This document shows, piece by piece, positions 32,161-42,544 of a DNA stretch of 64,000 nt (positions are counted from its first letter, which is position 1; the number at the start of each line of letters is the position of its first letter). The notes beneath the pieces are model-generated. The model saw nothing but the letters and a program-made list of their open reading frames with translations. It was not told the DNA's origin and made no database searches. Made by a program: the position numbers and the translations under genes. The stretch comes from Meconema thalassinum (lineage: Eukaryota; Arthropoda; Insecta; Orthoptera; Tettigoniidae), in assembly GCA_946902985.2 (NCBI GenBank), contig OX336391.1, positions 148,379,545 to 148,443,544 of the forward strand, written 5' to 3'.

Positions 32161-32847
32161 TTATAGATAGCGATTACAGTTATCACATTTGCAGCGAATA
32201 TGAAACAGTTGAAATTTTCTCTTTAGATGATCTGGAAGATGTTCCCACTCTAGACGAATTCGTTGTGGTTCATATATAGTCAGTATGTTTATAGGAAAGT
32301 AGTTCCAATCAAACTTATTAAAACCTCGAAGTCCATTGTTTCGAAACTTGTTTATTATCGAACACACGATTTTCATGATGCCATCAGAAGAATTTAACCA
32401 ATGTTGAACAGCATTGACATTGAATTTAGCACAACTATTGCTTCCCATTGCAAGAGATGGTAAATGTTTTGGACAATCTGTAGGTAAACGATGGCTATGC
32501 CTCAACATTAGGTCTGACATTCCATCAATCGTATTAAGATCGAATAATGAGTCGGGGAAAAGTGCTTTTAGTGCAAACAAAGAAAATTCCTGTGGCAAAT
32601 TATATACAACTAAATATTCATATTTATTCTTAATAGAGTCAAAAAAAGAAGAAAGAAATTTTTTTTCACAATATGCTGCAACCCATGTGATAACTGGGCT
32701 GAATGAAGGTATATTGCCGTTATTTAACATACAGTAACCAAGTTCCAAACTGCCGTTTGGTAGCTTGCGAATGTCTGCAACTATTGGTTGCTTCTTATTC
32801 CACGTGCCAGCATCAGTAGAAGGTGAGTTTGTTGTTGTCAATTCCAT
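32161..32847 (-). CDS. Unknown 228-aa Polinton protein
   Basis: An intact ORF from ATG 32,847 to a stop at 32,161, placed 61 bases downstream of the major capsid gene in the same direction. I do not recognise the family. Visible features are an N-terminal beta-rich segment (VADIRKLPNGSLELGYCMLN), a segment YEYLVVYNLPQEFSLFALKA, and a C-terminal Cys/His cluster (FHIRCKCDNCN) that could hold zinc. There is no signal peptide or membrane segment. It survives undamaged where its neighbours are broken. A virion or replication accessory role is inferred only from position. Confidence 0.7.
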   Translation of the reverse strand: MELTTTNSPSTDAGTWNKKQPIVADIRKLPNGSLELGYCMLNNGNIPSFSPVITWVAAYCEKKFLSSFFDSIKNKYEYLVVYNLPQEFSLFALKALFPDSLFDLNTIDGMSDLMLRHSHRLPTDCPKHLPSLAMGSNSCAKFNVNAVQHWLNSSDGIMKIVCSIINKFRNNGLRGFNKFDWNYFPINILTIYEPQRIRLEWEHLPDHLKRKFQLFHIRCKCDNCNRYL

Positions 32848-32908
32848 GATTGCAACTAAAGTGAGAATACATGTTTACTTGCTTGCTTATAACTTAGCAA
32901 ATATTGGT

Positions 32909-34147
32909 TTAGATAATTACTTCATTCGTTAATGGTCTGTAAGATATTTGACGATCATGAATAAGAACACAATAAAGAGTTGTATCTTCAGGTATATTCT
33001 CACTTGTCTCGATTTCAATTCGCACATCGACTGAAGATGTCTTCACTGCTTCCACTTGTTCGAGACAATTAATTACAATAATCGGACAAAGAGACTTAAA
33101 TTCATCACGTGAAACCAGAGTCTCTGAACGAACATCATCGATCTGATAATATACATTACGAAATTTAACAAACATGTCATACAACTCGCTGTAGTCATTT
33201 ATGGCAATTTCAGAAGTTGGCATTTCATAGGGATAAAAAATTGAATTAAAAAAAACTCTTATAGATTTAATGTTACAATGGTCAAAATAGGAAGAGCATG
33301 TGTTTAGTAAATTTCTTCTAGTTTGAAAACCTAATAAAAATTTACGTGGTTTTTGAGTTTCAGAAGTTGTCATTACAGTCCAACTATATTTAGTTGTTCT
33401 AGGAAGAGAAGGCAAGACATGAACATCCCATGATCGAAAACCAACCTGAATGGGAATATTTTTCTGCATTAGTTTTAATCTTTTAATTTGTTCTTCGTCC
33501 GATAATAATAAAACGGGAATTTTTAGATAAACTTTAAATAACTTAACCTTAGAAAGATCGTTTTCGGTTGTCGATTGCAACGCACGTGCGTCACTTGACG
33601 ATCGGAGAAGTATTACCTCATGCTTGCAGTTTAAAATCGGCTTTCTGTAATCCTCTGCTAAACCTAACAGGTTGCTTAAAGGAAGTATTATATGAAAACG
33701 TTTTGTGTTACTATCAACAATATTTGCTTCACTTGCTGGTGTTGTTAAAGAGGGAAAATAACCAGCATTTTGTAAAGCTGTATATTCGTTTTTTGAATAT
33801 GATGCAAAGGTTTTTATAGAACTTGTTATACCTAGATGGCGTGTACGATCAATTTCTTTACCATTTAACGTGATGCGAATTTCGCTAAAAAGATTAGCCC
33901 CAAAATTTTGGTCAGGATGTGCTGTAGTAGAAGCAGCCGGATTTATGTTAGAAGTAATAATTTGACCTTCTAAGTGAAGAACACCTTCTGATAATAAAAC
34001 TATGTTTTCTTAATTTTGAATCGGTATTCGAATTTCATCATTATTTTCGAATTTATTAGCTGAATAAGGTTGATAAACTCTTTCTTCTCGTCGCACAACT
34101 CTGTTGTCAACCTCTCTTTTATCTGTTATGTTAAACATGCTAAACAT
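32909..34147 (-). pseudogene. Major capsid protein (hexon-like double jelly roll), one in-frame stop
   Basis: The main shell protein of a Polinton virion. The likely start is ATG 34,147 (or ATG 34,138). The N-terminal part includes GVLHLEGQIITSNIN and EIRITLNGKEID. The C-terminal part is the most conserved (FYPYEMPTSEIAIND, DVRIEIETSENIPEDT, LYCVLIHDRQISY), matching the known C-terminus of Polinton capsid proteins. The frame is continuous for 412 codons except for a TAA at 34,010-34,012 (codon 46). No ATG follows that stop for over 150 codons, so the remaining ORF appears to start only at a TTG (33,580). The length fits the family. Confidence 0.9.
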
Positions 34148-34469
34148 GTTAACAGCTTCAACTATAGATAGAAACTAAATAAGATTAACAATTGCATATA
34201 TATTTATATTGAAATTAAAGTACGTGATAGCCTAAAGACTGTAAGAAATGTTTGTTGTTACTCGATAACTGTTTCTTAGATTTCAAGGTGCGATGTCGTT
34301 GTTTGGTTTTTTTTATAAATTTTAGCTGATTGATTTATATTATTTTTTCGAATCAGAGTCGACTTCTTTTTTTTTCAAACTTTGAGTATTATATAGTATA
34401 ACCATATTTGTGTTTGTTTTCTAGTAAGCTTACTCAAGTAGAATGAAAACATAACAGTATTTCATTACT
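34148..34469. other. Intergenic region between capsid genes
   Basis: A T-rich stretch with TTTTTTTTT-like runs around 34,300-34,380. It may hold the promoter of the major capsid gene and the 3' end of the penton-like gene. No gene is supported. Confidence 0.4.
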
Positions 34470-35564
34470 TTATATAGCAAGATATCGTGCTGGACGAATA
34501 ATTAATTCTACAGTTAAATCTTCATCTTGCAAATCAATGAGCTGTTGAAGATGATCTTCAAGTTGCACAGATACATGTTGAATGACCTTGGTGTTCATAG
34601 GCAAAAAATTAATTGTTGTTGGTTGTACAACAATCGGGTAACCAGCAGGAACATGAGCTTTAAAATTATATAAAGAGTGTGTTGGTTTATGGTTCAAATA
34701 AGAACTCGTACCAAGCACAAGGTTGCAACATACTCGAATACTATTAACAGTGATAATTTTAATCATATATTCAGAATGATGAGTTGTGTTTGCCTTGAAC
34801 TTTCTATGAGAAAATCCTAACAAATCTGCAATAGAATCTGCAACACCAAAATCTATAGCAAACACTTTCGAATGTAGTTTACAATGATAAAATACTTTAT
34901 CATAATTAATATAAAATGATGGGAATTTGTCTTTGTCACCTAATAAATGTTCAACTAATAATTCATTAATCTTTTCACTTAATTGTTTTAACGTATTGGG
35001 TATTATTAAATTCGCTCTATCCGCTTCGTTCAACTTTATAGCCAAAACGTTATTATTCTCGCTAATTGTTACTTCATTATCGATTCTATTTCGATCAATT
35101 TCAATTTCTCTTTTATTCTCTTTAGGGTAAACTTTCTTTTCAATACCTAAAGGCCCTGCTACACTGTTGGCTACAGTGAAATCAATATTAAACGGAGAAG
35201 ACAAAACGAGACGGTTGTCTCTTTTTCCATTTATATCCTCTTCCACATACATTTTTGTTTTTTCTAAATGTTCTGGTATAAGTTTCGACAATGAGTGATA
35301 ACTAAGTAAATCATCAAAAGTTGAGGCTAGATCTTCAAATTCATAAATACCCGGTGGTACAACTAAATCAATTGATAAAAAATTAGTAAAATGAATGCGA
35401 AATTTATTATTTCTGTTGGTAACATTTCGAATAGAATTAGATGTATACAATCCTGCAAGTCCTATTTCAAAAAACTCTGCTCCTACAAGATGAATCGGGT
35501 TCTCCAATGTAACATCAATCTTCGAGCCTTTACCTTCAAGAGTTATCCGTCTTTCGAAAGCCAT
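34470..35564 (-). CDS. Penton-like minor capsid protein (364 aa)
   Basis: An intact ORF from ATG 35,564 that would form the vertex capsomer. It opens with the beta-rich MAFERRITLEGKGSKIDVTL and HLVGAEFFEIGLAGLYT, has a central repeat-like part with GVADSIADLLGF and SVAGPLGIEKK, and closes with NFLPMNTKVIQHVSVQL and DEDLTVELIIRPARYL. This C-terminal pattern, a conserved vertex segment followed by a short beta strand, is that of Polinton minor capsid proteins. It lies 11 bases from the PLA2/protease ORF and 322 from the major capsid gene, all in one direction, so a late operon-like cluster is likely. Confidence 0.85.
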   Translation of the reverse strand: MAFERRITLEGKGSKIDVTLENPIHLVGAEFFEIGLAGLYTSNSIRNVTNRNNKFRIHFTNFLSIDLVVPPGIYEFEDLASTFDDLLSYHSLSKLIPEHLEKTKMYVEEDINGKRDNRLVLSSPFNIDFTVANSVAGPLGIEKKVYPKENKREIEIDRNRIDNEVTISENNNVLAIKLNEADRANLIIPNTLKQLSEKINELLVEHLLGDKDKFPSFYINYDKVFYHCKLHSKVFAIDFGVADSIADLLGFSHRKFKANTTHHSEYMIKIITVNSIRVCCNLVLGTSSYLNHKPTHSLYNFKAHVPAGYPIVVQPTTINFLPMNTKVIQHVSVQLEDHLQQLIDLQDEDLTVELIIRPARYLAI

Positions 35565-35575
35565 CTTTGAAATGT

Positions 35576-35985
35576 TTAAAGACGGTCTGTGTTTCCCTTA
35601 TTTATACAATACATGAAGACTAAACATAAATGTCCACAAATCGAAGAAGTAATCGATTGATATGAATGAAAATTATATTGTAGATAGCAATTTTTAAGAT
35701 ATGTTAAGATTTCTAATGGTGGTCTTAAATTACCAATACTATCAAAATAATGCACATATTTACCTCGTTTACTGAAAGCCACCCAATGTGAACCGGATTT
35801 ATCCATCGGTTCAAGGTTAACAATACAGTTTTCATTTTTTCGAGGATATCTTGGTAACGTATCTCGCATAAAGACTCCTCTAAAATTTGGAATATTTAAT
35901 TGATGTGCGTATTTAGCTAAATCGAAATTACTTAATGCTTTATTTGGTATTTGGTTAAATATCTTTTGTATGCAGGAGGATTTAA
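35576..35985 (-). CDS. Adenovirus-type maturation protease
   Basis: A cysteine protease of the adenovirus/ULP1 class that would process capsid precursors. In the open frame starting at 36,625 this is residues of about 215-349. The triad is H280 (SGSHWVAF), D295 (HYFDSIGN) and C330 (SSICGHLCLVF), with the expected order and spacing. The domain is preceded by NFDLAKYAHQLNIPNFRGVF. No ATG precedes the domain in this frame; the first Met is M253, inside the domain. Hence the separate start is unclear, and expression from the upstream PLA2 frame by frameshifting or by a corrected indel is possible. Confidence 0.85.
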
Positions 35986-36625
35986 ATAAATGCCTTGACC
36001 TCCTTTTCCTCGCATTGCTTCTATCATTCGATTGTGTCTTTTCATTTCTTTTAGTTATTCTTGAGGAGCTTTCGCCTTGTTTATAGCAGACGCCACCCCG
36101 GCTGCTCCGCCTGCTAGACCCCCCAAGCCCGACAAGGCTGCAAATATCGGAAGTAGGGGTAAAATACCACCTTGCTTTTTCGATGTTCTTCTTTTTTTTA
36201 ATCTTTTCTTGTTTTTTATTATTATTTAAGTTTCGCTTACCTCCTCCAATCTTAGACTTAGCTTTCATTATGCCACCCACTGTTAGTGCAGCCGCTCTCT
36301 CTCCAAATGATGCGTCACGGGATTTTACACGAGACCAAGCTTTTGAAGCTAAAATTTCATCAGCCTCTCTTCTTTTGTTTGAATCTTTATGCTTTGCGTA
36401 AGCAATGTCGTGCTCTTTGCACGCTTTATCTAATATATTTATTCCTGGATCACCACGGCTCAATCGCTTTTCTAATTTTGTTCCTGGTCCGCAATATTCA
36501 TATCCCGGGATATGTAATTCCACGGGTAAATTATCAATAGTTTTATTAAGTACACGACTAATTAATGATCCACTTCCTGTTCGTTTATATTGAGTGGTAG
36601 AGTTGCTCCTCTTACAACGCACCAT
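35932..36625 (-). pseudogene. PLA2-domain minor capsid protein, frameshifted
   Basis: The start is ATG 36,625. Residues 36-80 form a parvovirus-type phospholipase A2 core: Ca-binding loop YCGPGT (44-49) and catalytic His-Asp in CKEHDIAYA (H72-D73), then the helical ADEILASKAW. Such domains help a virion breach endosomal membranes. At a T8 run on the plus strand (36,192-36,199) the frame shifts. The other frame from there encodes a Gly/Ala/Leu-rich hydrophobic segment as in Polinton proteins, has one TAA within it, and ends at TAA 35,932-35,934. In the ORF as sequenced, the shift instead fuses the PLA2 domain to the protease through a low-complexity linker (residues 150-215). Confidence 0.85.
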
Positions 36626-36804
36626 TACTAAATGATATGTAATATAAAGTAATTATACATATATATATATATTTCTGGAAAATGGGAATGGTGGGGGTAG
36701 GTGTTTTTTTATTTTAAATAATACACACAAAATTTGGGTTATTATTTATTCTTTTTTTCATAAGCAAAGGAACACACAAAAAATTAGTATTATTAACAGC
36801 ATAA

Positions 36805-36869
<65 letters not shown>

Positions 36870-36911
36870 ATAAAGTAAGTGAGATGATGTGCTTAAATCT
36901 CAAATTTGTTT
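36626..36911. repeat. Intergenic (GT)n microsatellite region
   Basis: Between PolB and the PLA2 gene lies a run of GT at 36,807-36,863 (about 28 repeats) and T-rich tracts, with TATATATATAT at about 36,660-36,670. No gene is supported; the (GT)n makes a spurious Cys-Val reading frame. Confidence 0.9.
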
Positions 36912-39900
36912 CTAATCATTTTTTTTTTTCAGAGAAAAATGACCAAACGGTAAAGTATCAATTCCGTTTCCAGTTATGTGTCTTTTATCTTCGTTTGATG
37001 AAATTGCCAACTTATTTTGCCGAACAGTAAATACAGAATGAGATTTTGAAATTATACAAACTTGAACTTTGTTGACTTTTTCTCTGTTATAAAGACACTT
37101 TCGATACTCATCAATATTCATACTTTTACTCACACTCTTCTTAATGCCTTTAGCCTTACACAAGCTATTCATTTCATCACACAATTTTATTGCATACATT
37201 TTGGGTCTTAACCCCACAAATTCTTCAACAATCCTTCCAGCATTTTCATCTTTCATTAAACCAATTTCACCTTTATTTTGTCTCACAATGCCAAAAGGAT
37301 TGTTTGTTTCATAGTTTCCAGTATCAAACAAATTTGAATACTGTTTCATGAACTCATAAATATCATAATAGGATATATACATAAAACTATCGGTGTCTGT
37401 GTATAACAACCTCACATTTGATTCAGGATTTGCTAAAATAACATTGTAATGAAAGTCATTCATTTTACATTTAGACAAATCTAATATAGATGCACCAACA
37501 TATACTGGTTGATTGTGAAAAATCTTTAGTCTACTCATCTCGATGACCATACATTGTTCATCGAATATAATTCTATGTTTAAAATTAGCCTTAGCTATTA
37601 AAGACCTAGCATCACGAGCTCCATGCCATTTGGTGACCCATTTGATGTCCCTTAACTTCCTCACATTCATCAGTGAACGACCAAAAATTGCATTATTCAT
37701 CAATTTATAAAAAATAAAAATAAATCATTTTTGGCATGTTTTCGTTTCTCTGTGTTCACATCAATATATGGTTTTAGCCATTGGCTCTGATTGAATTCAA
37801 TTATTCTGTGAATACGATCTAATTTCATTCCTAGTTGAATACATTGCTTTAACAATCTATAATGCAAAACATAACGTTCTTTATTGTCTAGGGTAGCCAT
37901 TAGCTTTGTCAGCTTTTCGGGACATAGAGGGTAATCTGAATGTTTGTCATGTAACTCTTGAGGATAAGTCAAATCTACTTCCAAAATATATCCAATTTCT
38001 GAAGTATCATCAATAGTTAAAACATCAAAGCGTTCAACATTTGCAACCCATTTAAAGCCACCCGTTGGAAGATATTCCATCATCGCATATCCATATAAAT
38101 TATTAACGTCAAAGTACATTATGTAGGACTCTTGCTTTTTCTCATCATAAGTTTTCATATACTTATTATTAGCAATCGCATGTCGTGTTATACACTGAAC
38201 ATTTCCTCCTCGAATAGATCGTTCAAAAAAGTGTAACATATCAATATCTTGAAGCAATTCAAGTTGAACGTTGGTTATCTTTTTCATAGCACACCAAGAC
38301 ATAGATGGAGCAGTGTAAAAATGAGCTGCATCAATGCCATAAGTTTCCATGCCATTCGATCTAAAATTTTCAAAGACATCTGCCAAAAGAAGTGTGTCAA
38401 CTTTTAAATACAAATCGGCGTATTCTCCTAATATTTGACAGGAAAACGTTTCCCACACCGATTGAGCAAACTCATACCCTTCATTCGATATTGTTTGATC
38501 ATTAAGACTGCTATAAAACTTGGATATTTCAGGTAATTTAGTTTCGTTAAGTACATCCATACTCGTGACGTATTCATAGGGAAACACGCCTTTTCTCGCA
38601 GTAAGTCGAAACTGTGCATCATCATTAAAATAACGTCGTGTTATTTGCTTTGAATCTTCACTTAACGAAGATGAACATTGATCTAGTGAACAGGACAAGA
38701 AATTATATGTATCGAAAAATCTTAACTGAATGAATCCATTCTTAGCCCGTACATACTTTGTAAACCCTTTATAACGTTCCATATTCACCGCTAACAAACT
38801 TATATTACCAGGATTATGTAACACCTCTCCATCACGTTTCTCACAAATTTCTTTAATTATAAAATGTCCATCATAGGCCGTTAGATTATGAAATGCTATA
38901 GGCAAAACCTTTGTTACTTTGTAATTTAAATTACAACTATTGTGTGCGCTTCCTCTATATTTACCAGTTAAGTGACAATGATCGCGTACTTTGAGTTCAT
39001 TAACTGCAATCGGTTTCTCGCAAATGTGGCACATTTTACTTGACAAAAATAATCTTTCTTCATTTTCGGTCATCTTTAACATTGGCTTAACCGATAAGTA
39101 ATATGTTTGAAGTTTATCCACAATACTATAAAGTTCCTTTACAAACAATTCAATGCAATTATTTCCCCTAAAGAGTTTGAAACTGCACAATTCACTATCG
39201 AAATTACAATGAAGGTATAAAGAAATGCTGTAAGGAATATGTTTATGTGTTAAAGTAGAGTTATGAATGTCACTATTTGGAAAACAGGAGGAAATTGGAG
39301 ACAAGACGCATTCAGTGTCTGCATATATTATAAATGGAACTGTATCTTTAACTCGGAATTCTGTAAAATTAACAAATCTTTGTTCATCAGTCGGCATTAT
39401 GCTTTATGCAATAGGAAACTGTTTACAGTCTGCAAAGTGAACATTTAACTCATCCTCAAGAAAATAATATGACAAACAACGTCTACATATATAAATCCTT
39501 CTGTGAGTGCTAGTGACGCTTGAACGCACAAGGCGAGCAAGATTTCTAATTAAACAAAAGTGATAACTTTCACTGTTTCCAATCTGCAACATCAATAAGT
39601 CTACACTCCTTTCATATACTTTATCTGATACATACAAAGGTACAATAGTAAAAGTTTTTTTTTACTTTTACTTCGTTTGTTCCCATACATACCCAATTGT
39701 TTTCATCATGTTGTGCTCCATACACATTTACAGAAATATTGTTTTGGTTTTCAAACTTGTTTAAATATTTCATTTCCATCGGAATTGGAATACCATCTAA
39801 ATTTAAAACATCTCTGTAATTAGGATAGGAAGAAAGATGATTCACGTTTCGAGTTTTTGGATACAAACCAGCAACCACACTCCACGCAAAACAAGCTTCC

Positions 39901-40658
39901 TTTGTATCATACAAATTTAGCACTGCATGTTTATTGACTATTACGTCAGGCAATCGAGTAGTATTGGACATTCCTACTTGAAATCCAACATATTTATTTA
40001 CATTAATTCTCAAACTATGAATTTTTTCTAAAGCCCACCCGGAACCATTTGCTTCAAATTCGCTCATTTTTGTCAATGTACCTTCAATGATATTCTTATT
40101 ATAAAATTCATTTAAATCAGTATACTCGAAAACTACCTCATTTTTGATAGCAAAATATTTTGTTTCTGATATGTCGCGAAGCACATATTGTGCACACAAA
40201 ACTGAATTCACCTTTAAAGCTTGTACAGTTAACGCTTTCTTAACATACTTTGTAAACCAAATATTAACATTCGCTAAAAATTCGCGAGGATCCAAAAACT
40301 CATTCTTAACATTTGATACTGCAAGTGTGTACACTCTAGAATTGAATGCCGTTTCAATTAACTCACAGCTCAAGAAAGATTCATCCTTTATTTGAATTGT
40401 AATTTCTTCGAAATTCACAGCTTGTTGCAATATGTGCTCACTAATAACTCTCCAACATTCAATCAACTCATCACTGTTCTCAATCAACTCGGTTTGAGTG
40501 TTTTCCCCGATTTGGTATGATACTGAAATAGCACCGTTTAGTTCACTTCTAAAATTAGAAACACTTTCAAGTGCATTGTCCAATTGGTTTCTTATATTTT
40601 CACTGTTATTATGTATTACAATATCAACCTTTCTACGTTTGCTAGGAGGCGAGGTCAT
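36912..40658 (-). pseudogene. Protein-primed DNA polymerase B, broken into four segments
   Basis: PolB replicates the linear element from a protein primer. The start is ATG 40,658. An N-terminal domain of about 340 residues (GSGWALEKIHSLRINVNKY, KEACFAWSVVAGLYP) precedes a Cys/His segment (YICRRCLSYYFLEDELNVHF). The exonuclease has IIYADTECV (DxE) and NLTAYDGHFI. A zinc or HNH-like insert follows (CHICEKP, RDHCHLTGKYRG). Palm motif A is YFDVNNLYGYAM and motif C is LLYTDTDSFMY. Breaks are a frame change at a T9 run (39,655-39,663), an in-frame TAA at 39,404-39,406, and a frame change at an A6 run (37,709-37,714). The total of about 1,250 codons is normal for the family and all active-site motifs are present. 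Confidence 0.95.
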
Positions 40659-40737
40659 TGTTGCTGTTGTCTAAGCAATTGTCCAATTTGCACTAATGTT
40701 AATACACCACCAACAGTTGGTGTACCATCACTGATGT

Positions 40738-41307
40738 CTAAGCATACGTCCAATTTGCACTATTGTTAATACACCACCAGCAGTTGCTGTAACATCGGTT
40801 TACCATAAACCTATAATCTTTTAAAGTATATTCAAGCCATTGTGATAAATGACTGCCTGTAATCTCCAATGAACAATGAACAGCCTCAAAAGGAAATTCA
40901 TCCTGAAGTTTACCAAGCAAATTGTTTCTATACTCATTCAATTTTGTTACATCGTAACAAGTCATGGAAAATTCGATTTTGAAAACCTCATCAAATGTAT
41001 TGTATACGAAGAAACAAATAAAATATTCATCTTCACATAATTCTTTCAATAGATATCTTAGAACTGTTTCTGTCACCTCTCGTTGACTATCATCTGATTT
41101 GCTAACATTGGTAACGTAGACTGAAAATGTCGAAATTCCACTCGAAGATGTCCATTTGTTAAAACAAGCTTCTTTCTCATTACGACTCACCTCATTATCA
41201 TCTTCTTCCTCTTCTTCCGGCTGTTGAAAGCATACACGATGATACTCTATTAGCGGGTGCGATCGATGTTCAGTCCCACTCAGGAAATTAACAGTTTTCC
41301 ACTTCAT
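40738..41307 (-). CDS. Unknown 189-aa Polinton protein
   Basis: An intact ORF from ATG 41,307, 79 bases upstream of PolB in the same direction. I do not recognise it. It has an acidic stretch (EEEEEDDNEVS, residues 31-41), a hydrophobic beta-like segment (EYFICFFVYNTFDEVFKIEF) and a C-terminal Trp/Cys-rich end (NRCYSNCWWCINNSANWTYA). Position at the right end beside PolB suggests an early or replication-related gene, which is inference. The terminal 20 residues overlap a repeated stretch (CACCACCAACAGTTG and CACCACCAGCAGTTG at about 40,707 and 40,772), so the natural C-terminus may differ. Confidence 0.6.
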   Translation of the reverse strand: MKWKTVNFLSGTEHRSHPLIEYHRVCFQQPEEEEEDDNEVSRNEKEACFNKWTSSSGISTFSVYVTNVSKSDDSQREVTETVLRYLLKELCEDEYFICFFVYNTFDEVFKIEFSMTCYDVTKLNEYRNNLLGKLQDEFPFEAVHCSLEITGSHLSQWLEYTLKDYRFMVNRCYSNCWWCINNSANWTYA

Positions 41308-41510
41308 TATGCTGTTCGTTTTATTAGTTTTTTTAGATGATCTGAAAAATTAAACAAATTAAGAAATAATTAGCAACTCAATATATCAATCGTTATATCA
41401 ATCAATACATAATATATATATATATATATATTCCAATACTCACCAAAAAAAAATTACTGATTTAAAAACATGTTGATGTGAGCGGTTCTTCAACCCAAAA
41501 TACACCGTCA
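41308..41510. other. Short intergenic region of Polinton
   Basis: An AT-rich stretch with (TA)n at about 41,410-41,431. A near-repeat of GATGTGAGCGGTTCTTCAAC occurs at 41,473 and 41,544, spanning the end of the next gene. Confidence 0.5.
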
Positions 41511-41831
41511 TCAGTTTGCCTTCGAGTACTGTTTCAAAATGACTTGATGTGAGCGGTTCTTCAACCCCAAATACACCAGCATCAGTGTGCCTCCCATTGA
41601 GTTTAGTTCATCGATCTCTGATGTGCTTAATTTTGAAAATACTGCTGGTAGAAATACACTTGTTACTTCATCTTCAATGTTAATGTCCACCACTATTTTT
41701 CTTCCAAACCTCGTCTGTACGGAGCGAATAATTTGGACCACATACGGTAAATCAGTGACTAGTTCTGCTAGTTTCTTATTAGAATACTCAATACAAGAGG
41801 ATAAGTTATTGAACTTCGTTAGAGCTTCCAT
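41511..41831 (-). CDS. Unknown 106-aa Polinton protein, possible OB-fold
   Basis: An intact ORF on minus. A TTG at 41,894 opens the frame, but the first ATG is at 41,831 (MEALTKFNNLSS) and is the better start. It resembles small proteins I recall near Polinton ends, with SNKKLAELVTDLPYVVQIIR, a beta segment RFGRKIVVDINIEDEV and SVFLPAVFSKLS. The pattern of beta strands around RKIVVDI suggests an OB-like nucleic-acid-binding fold, but this is weak. The upstream GTG/TTG extension is basic and low in complexity and probably not translated. Confidence 0.6.
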   Translation of the reverse strand: MEALTKFNNLSSCIEYSNKKLAELVTDLPYVVQIIRSVQTRFGRKIVVDINIEDEVTSVFLPAVFSKLSTSEIDELNSMGGTLMLVYLGLKNRSHQVILKQYSKAN

Positions 41832-42443
41832 CACACAATTTGTTCCTCGTCGTTGACTTTCTTTATTTCTTTCACGCACACACTCTTCGCGCAAAAGTAA
41901 AAGTTAAACTCTTCCATGAACTCGTCCCTTTATATATCCTTCACCCCCACCCACACTCCAGAAACCATATGCTGCAAACTAGCTTCTAACGCAAACATTT
42001 CTTTTTTTCCACTAATGCTTAAAGAAGTCAAAGATTACATTCTTAGCCAATGACGTTAAAGGTCAACTCCGTCTCACGCGAACACTGCAGACGAGATCAA
42101 TCACACTGCTGCACATGGTCAAACTTGCACGGGTGTCAAATGACTGATAGCATCCTAAGCAAAAAAAAACAATAACAGCTGCACACCACATGTGTGGGTA
42201 GGAACCGCCTCTCCGCTCAGCCCACCCGGCGCGGACAAAAAAAACATAACAGCTGCACACCACATGTGTGGATTGCTGGCAGTGGCACACATGCTCACAC
42301 TCGCATGGGTGTCAGATGACAGTTAGCATCCTAATAAACAACCCCCATGACGTCAACACCCATTAACATTTTATCACCATCGCACAAACAAGCCAAAAGG
42401 TCAACCCCTTCCCACGATAACACGTGCAGTGCACATGCTCGCT
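41832..42443. promoter_or_regulatory. Right subterminal region with direct repeats
   Basis: Two direct repeats are visible. AACAGCTGCACACCACATGTGTGG occupies about 42,173-42,197 and 42,249-42,273. Cassettes like GGGTGTCAAATGACTGATAGCATCCTAA occur at about 42,131-42,158 and 42,308-42,334, so two units alternate. CACATGTG and CAGCTG are E-box-like palindromes. A promoter or origin region of the Polinton right end is a reasonable inference; no protein is supported. Confidence 0.5.
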
Positions 42444-42544
42444 CCTGGACCACGTGCTCGCTTTAAGGACCCATGACGTCATCAGGATTACGCAATTTCT
42501 GGTCATGATGATGCAATATTCAAAGTGTAGCAAATCACACTACT
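42444..42544 (-). repeat. Right terminal inverted repeat of Polinton
   Basis: The reverse complement of 24,915-25,015 with one mismatch over 101 bases. It contains the same TGACGTCA (42,474-42,481) and CACGTG motifs. The next 6 bases are the right target duplication. Confidence 0.95.

Larger units (their letters stand above)
24915..42544 (-). mobile_element. Polinton/Maverick (polintovirus/adintovirus-like) element, complete
   Basis: A 17,630-bp self-synthesising DNA transposon or endogenous virus with 101-bp inverted repeats starting AG and a 6-bp target duplication. It encodes the hallmark set: integrase, protein-primed polymerase B, packaging ATPase, cysteine protease, double-jelly-roll major capsid and penton-like minor capsid proteins. 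Accessory genes are DUF8207-like, a repeat fibre-like protein, a two-BIR protein, a PLA2-domain protein, four orphans and a tRNA-Leu. Reading on minus from the right end the order is: 106-aa protein, 189-aa protein, PolB, PLA2/protease, penton, major capsid, 228-aa protein, BIR, ATPase, fibre-like, DUF8207-like, integrase. The acidic gene at the left end and the tRNA are on plus. Several genes are broken, so this copy is probably not autonomous as sequenced. Confidence 0.95.

Noticed and set aside
34927..35130. Plus-strand frames within the capsid, fibre and polymerase genes
   Set aside because: All lie opposite convincing minus-strand genes and have no motifs.
35932..36625. An integrated parvovirus, because of the phospholipase A2 domain
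   Set aside because: No parvoviral replication gene is present, and the domain is embedded among Polinton capsid, protease and polymerase genes with the element's own termini.
42063..42290. A short minus ORF at the right end of the Polinton as a gene
   Set aside because: It is made of the two direct-repeat units in that region, is Cys/Val-rich without pattern, and has no start context of note.
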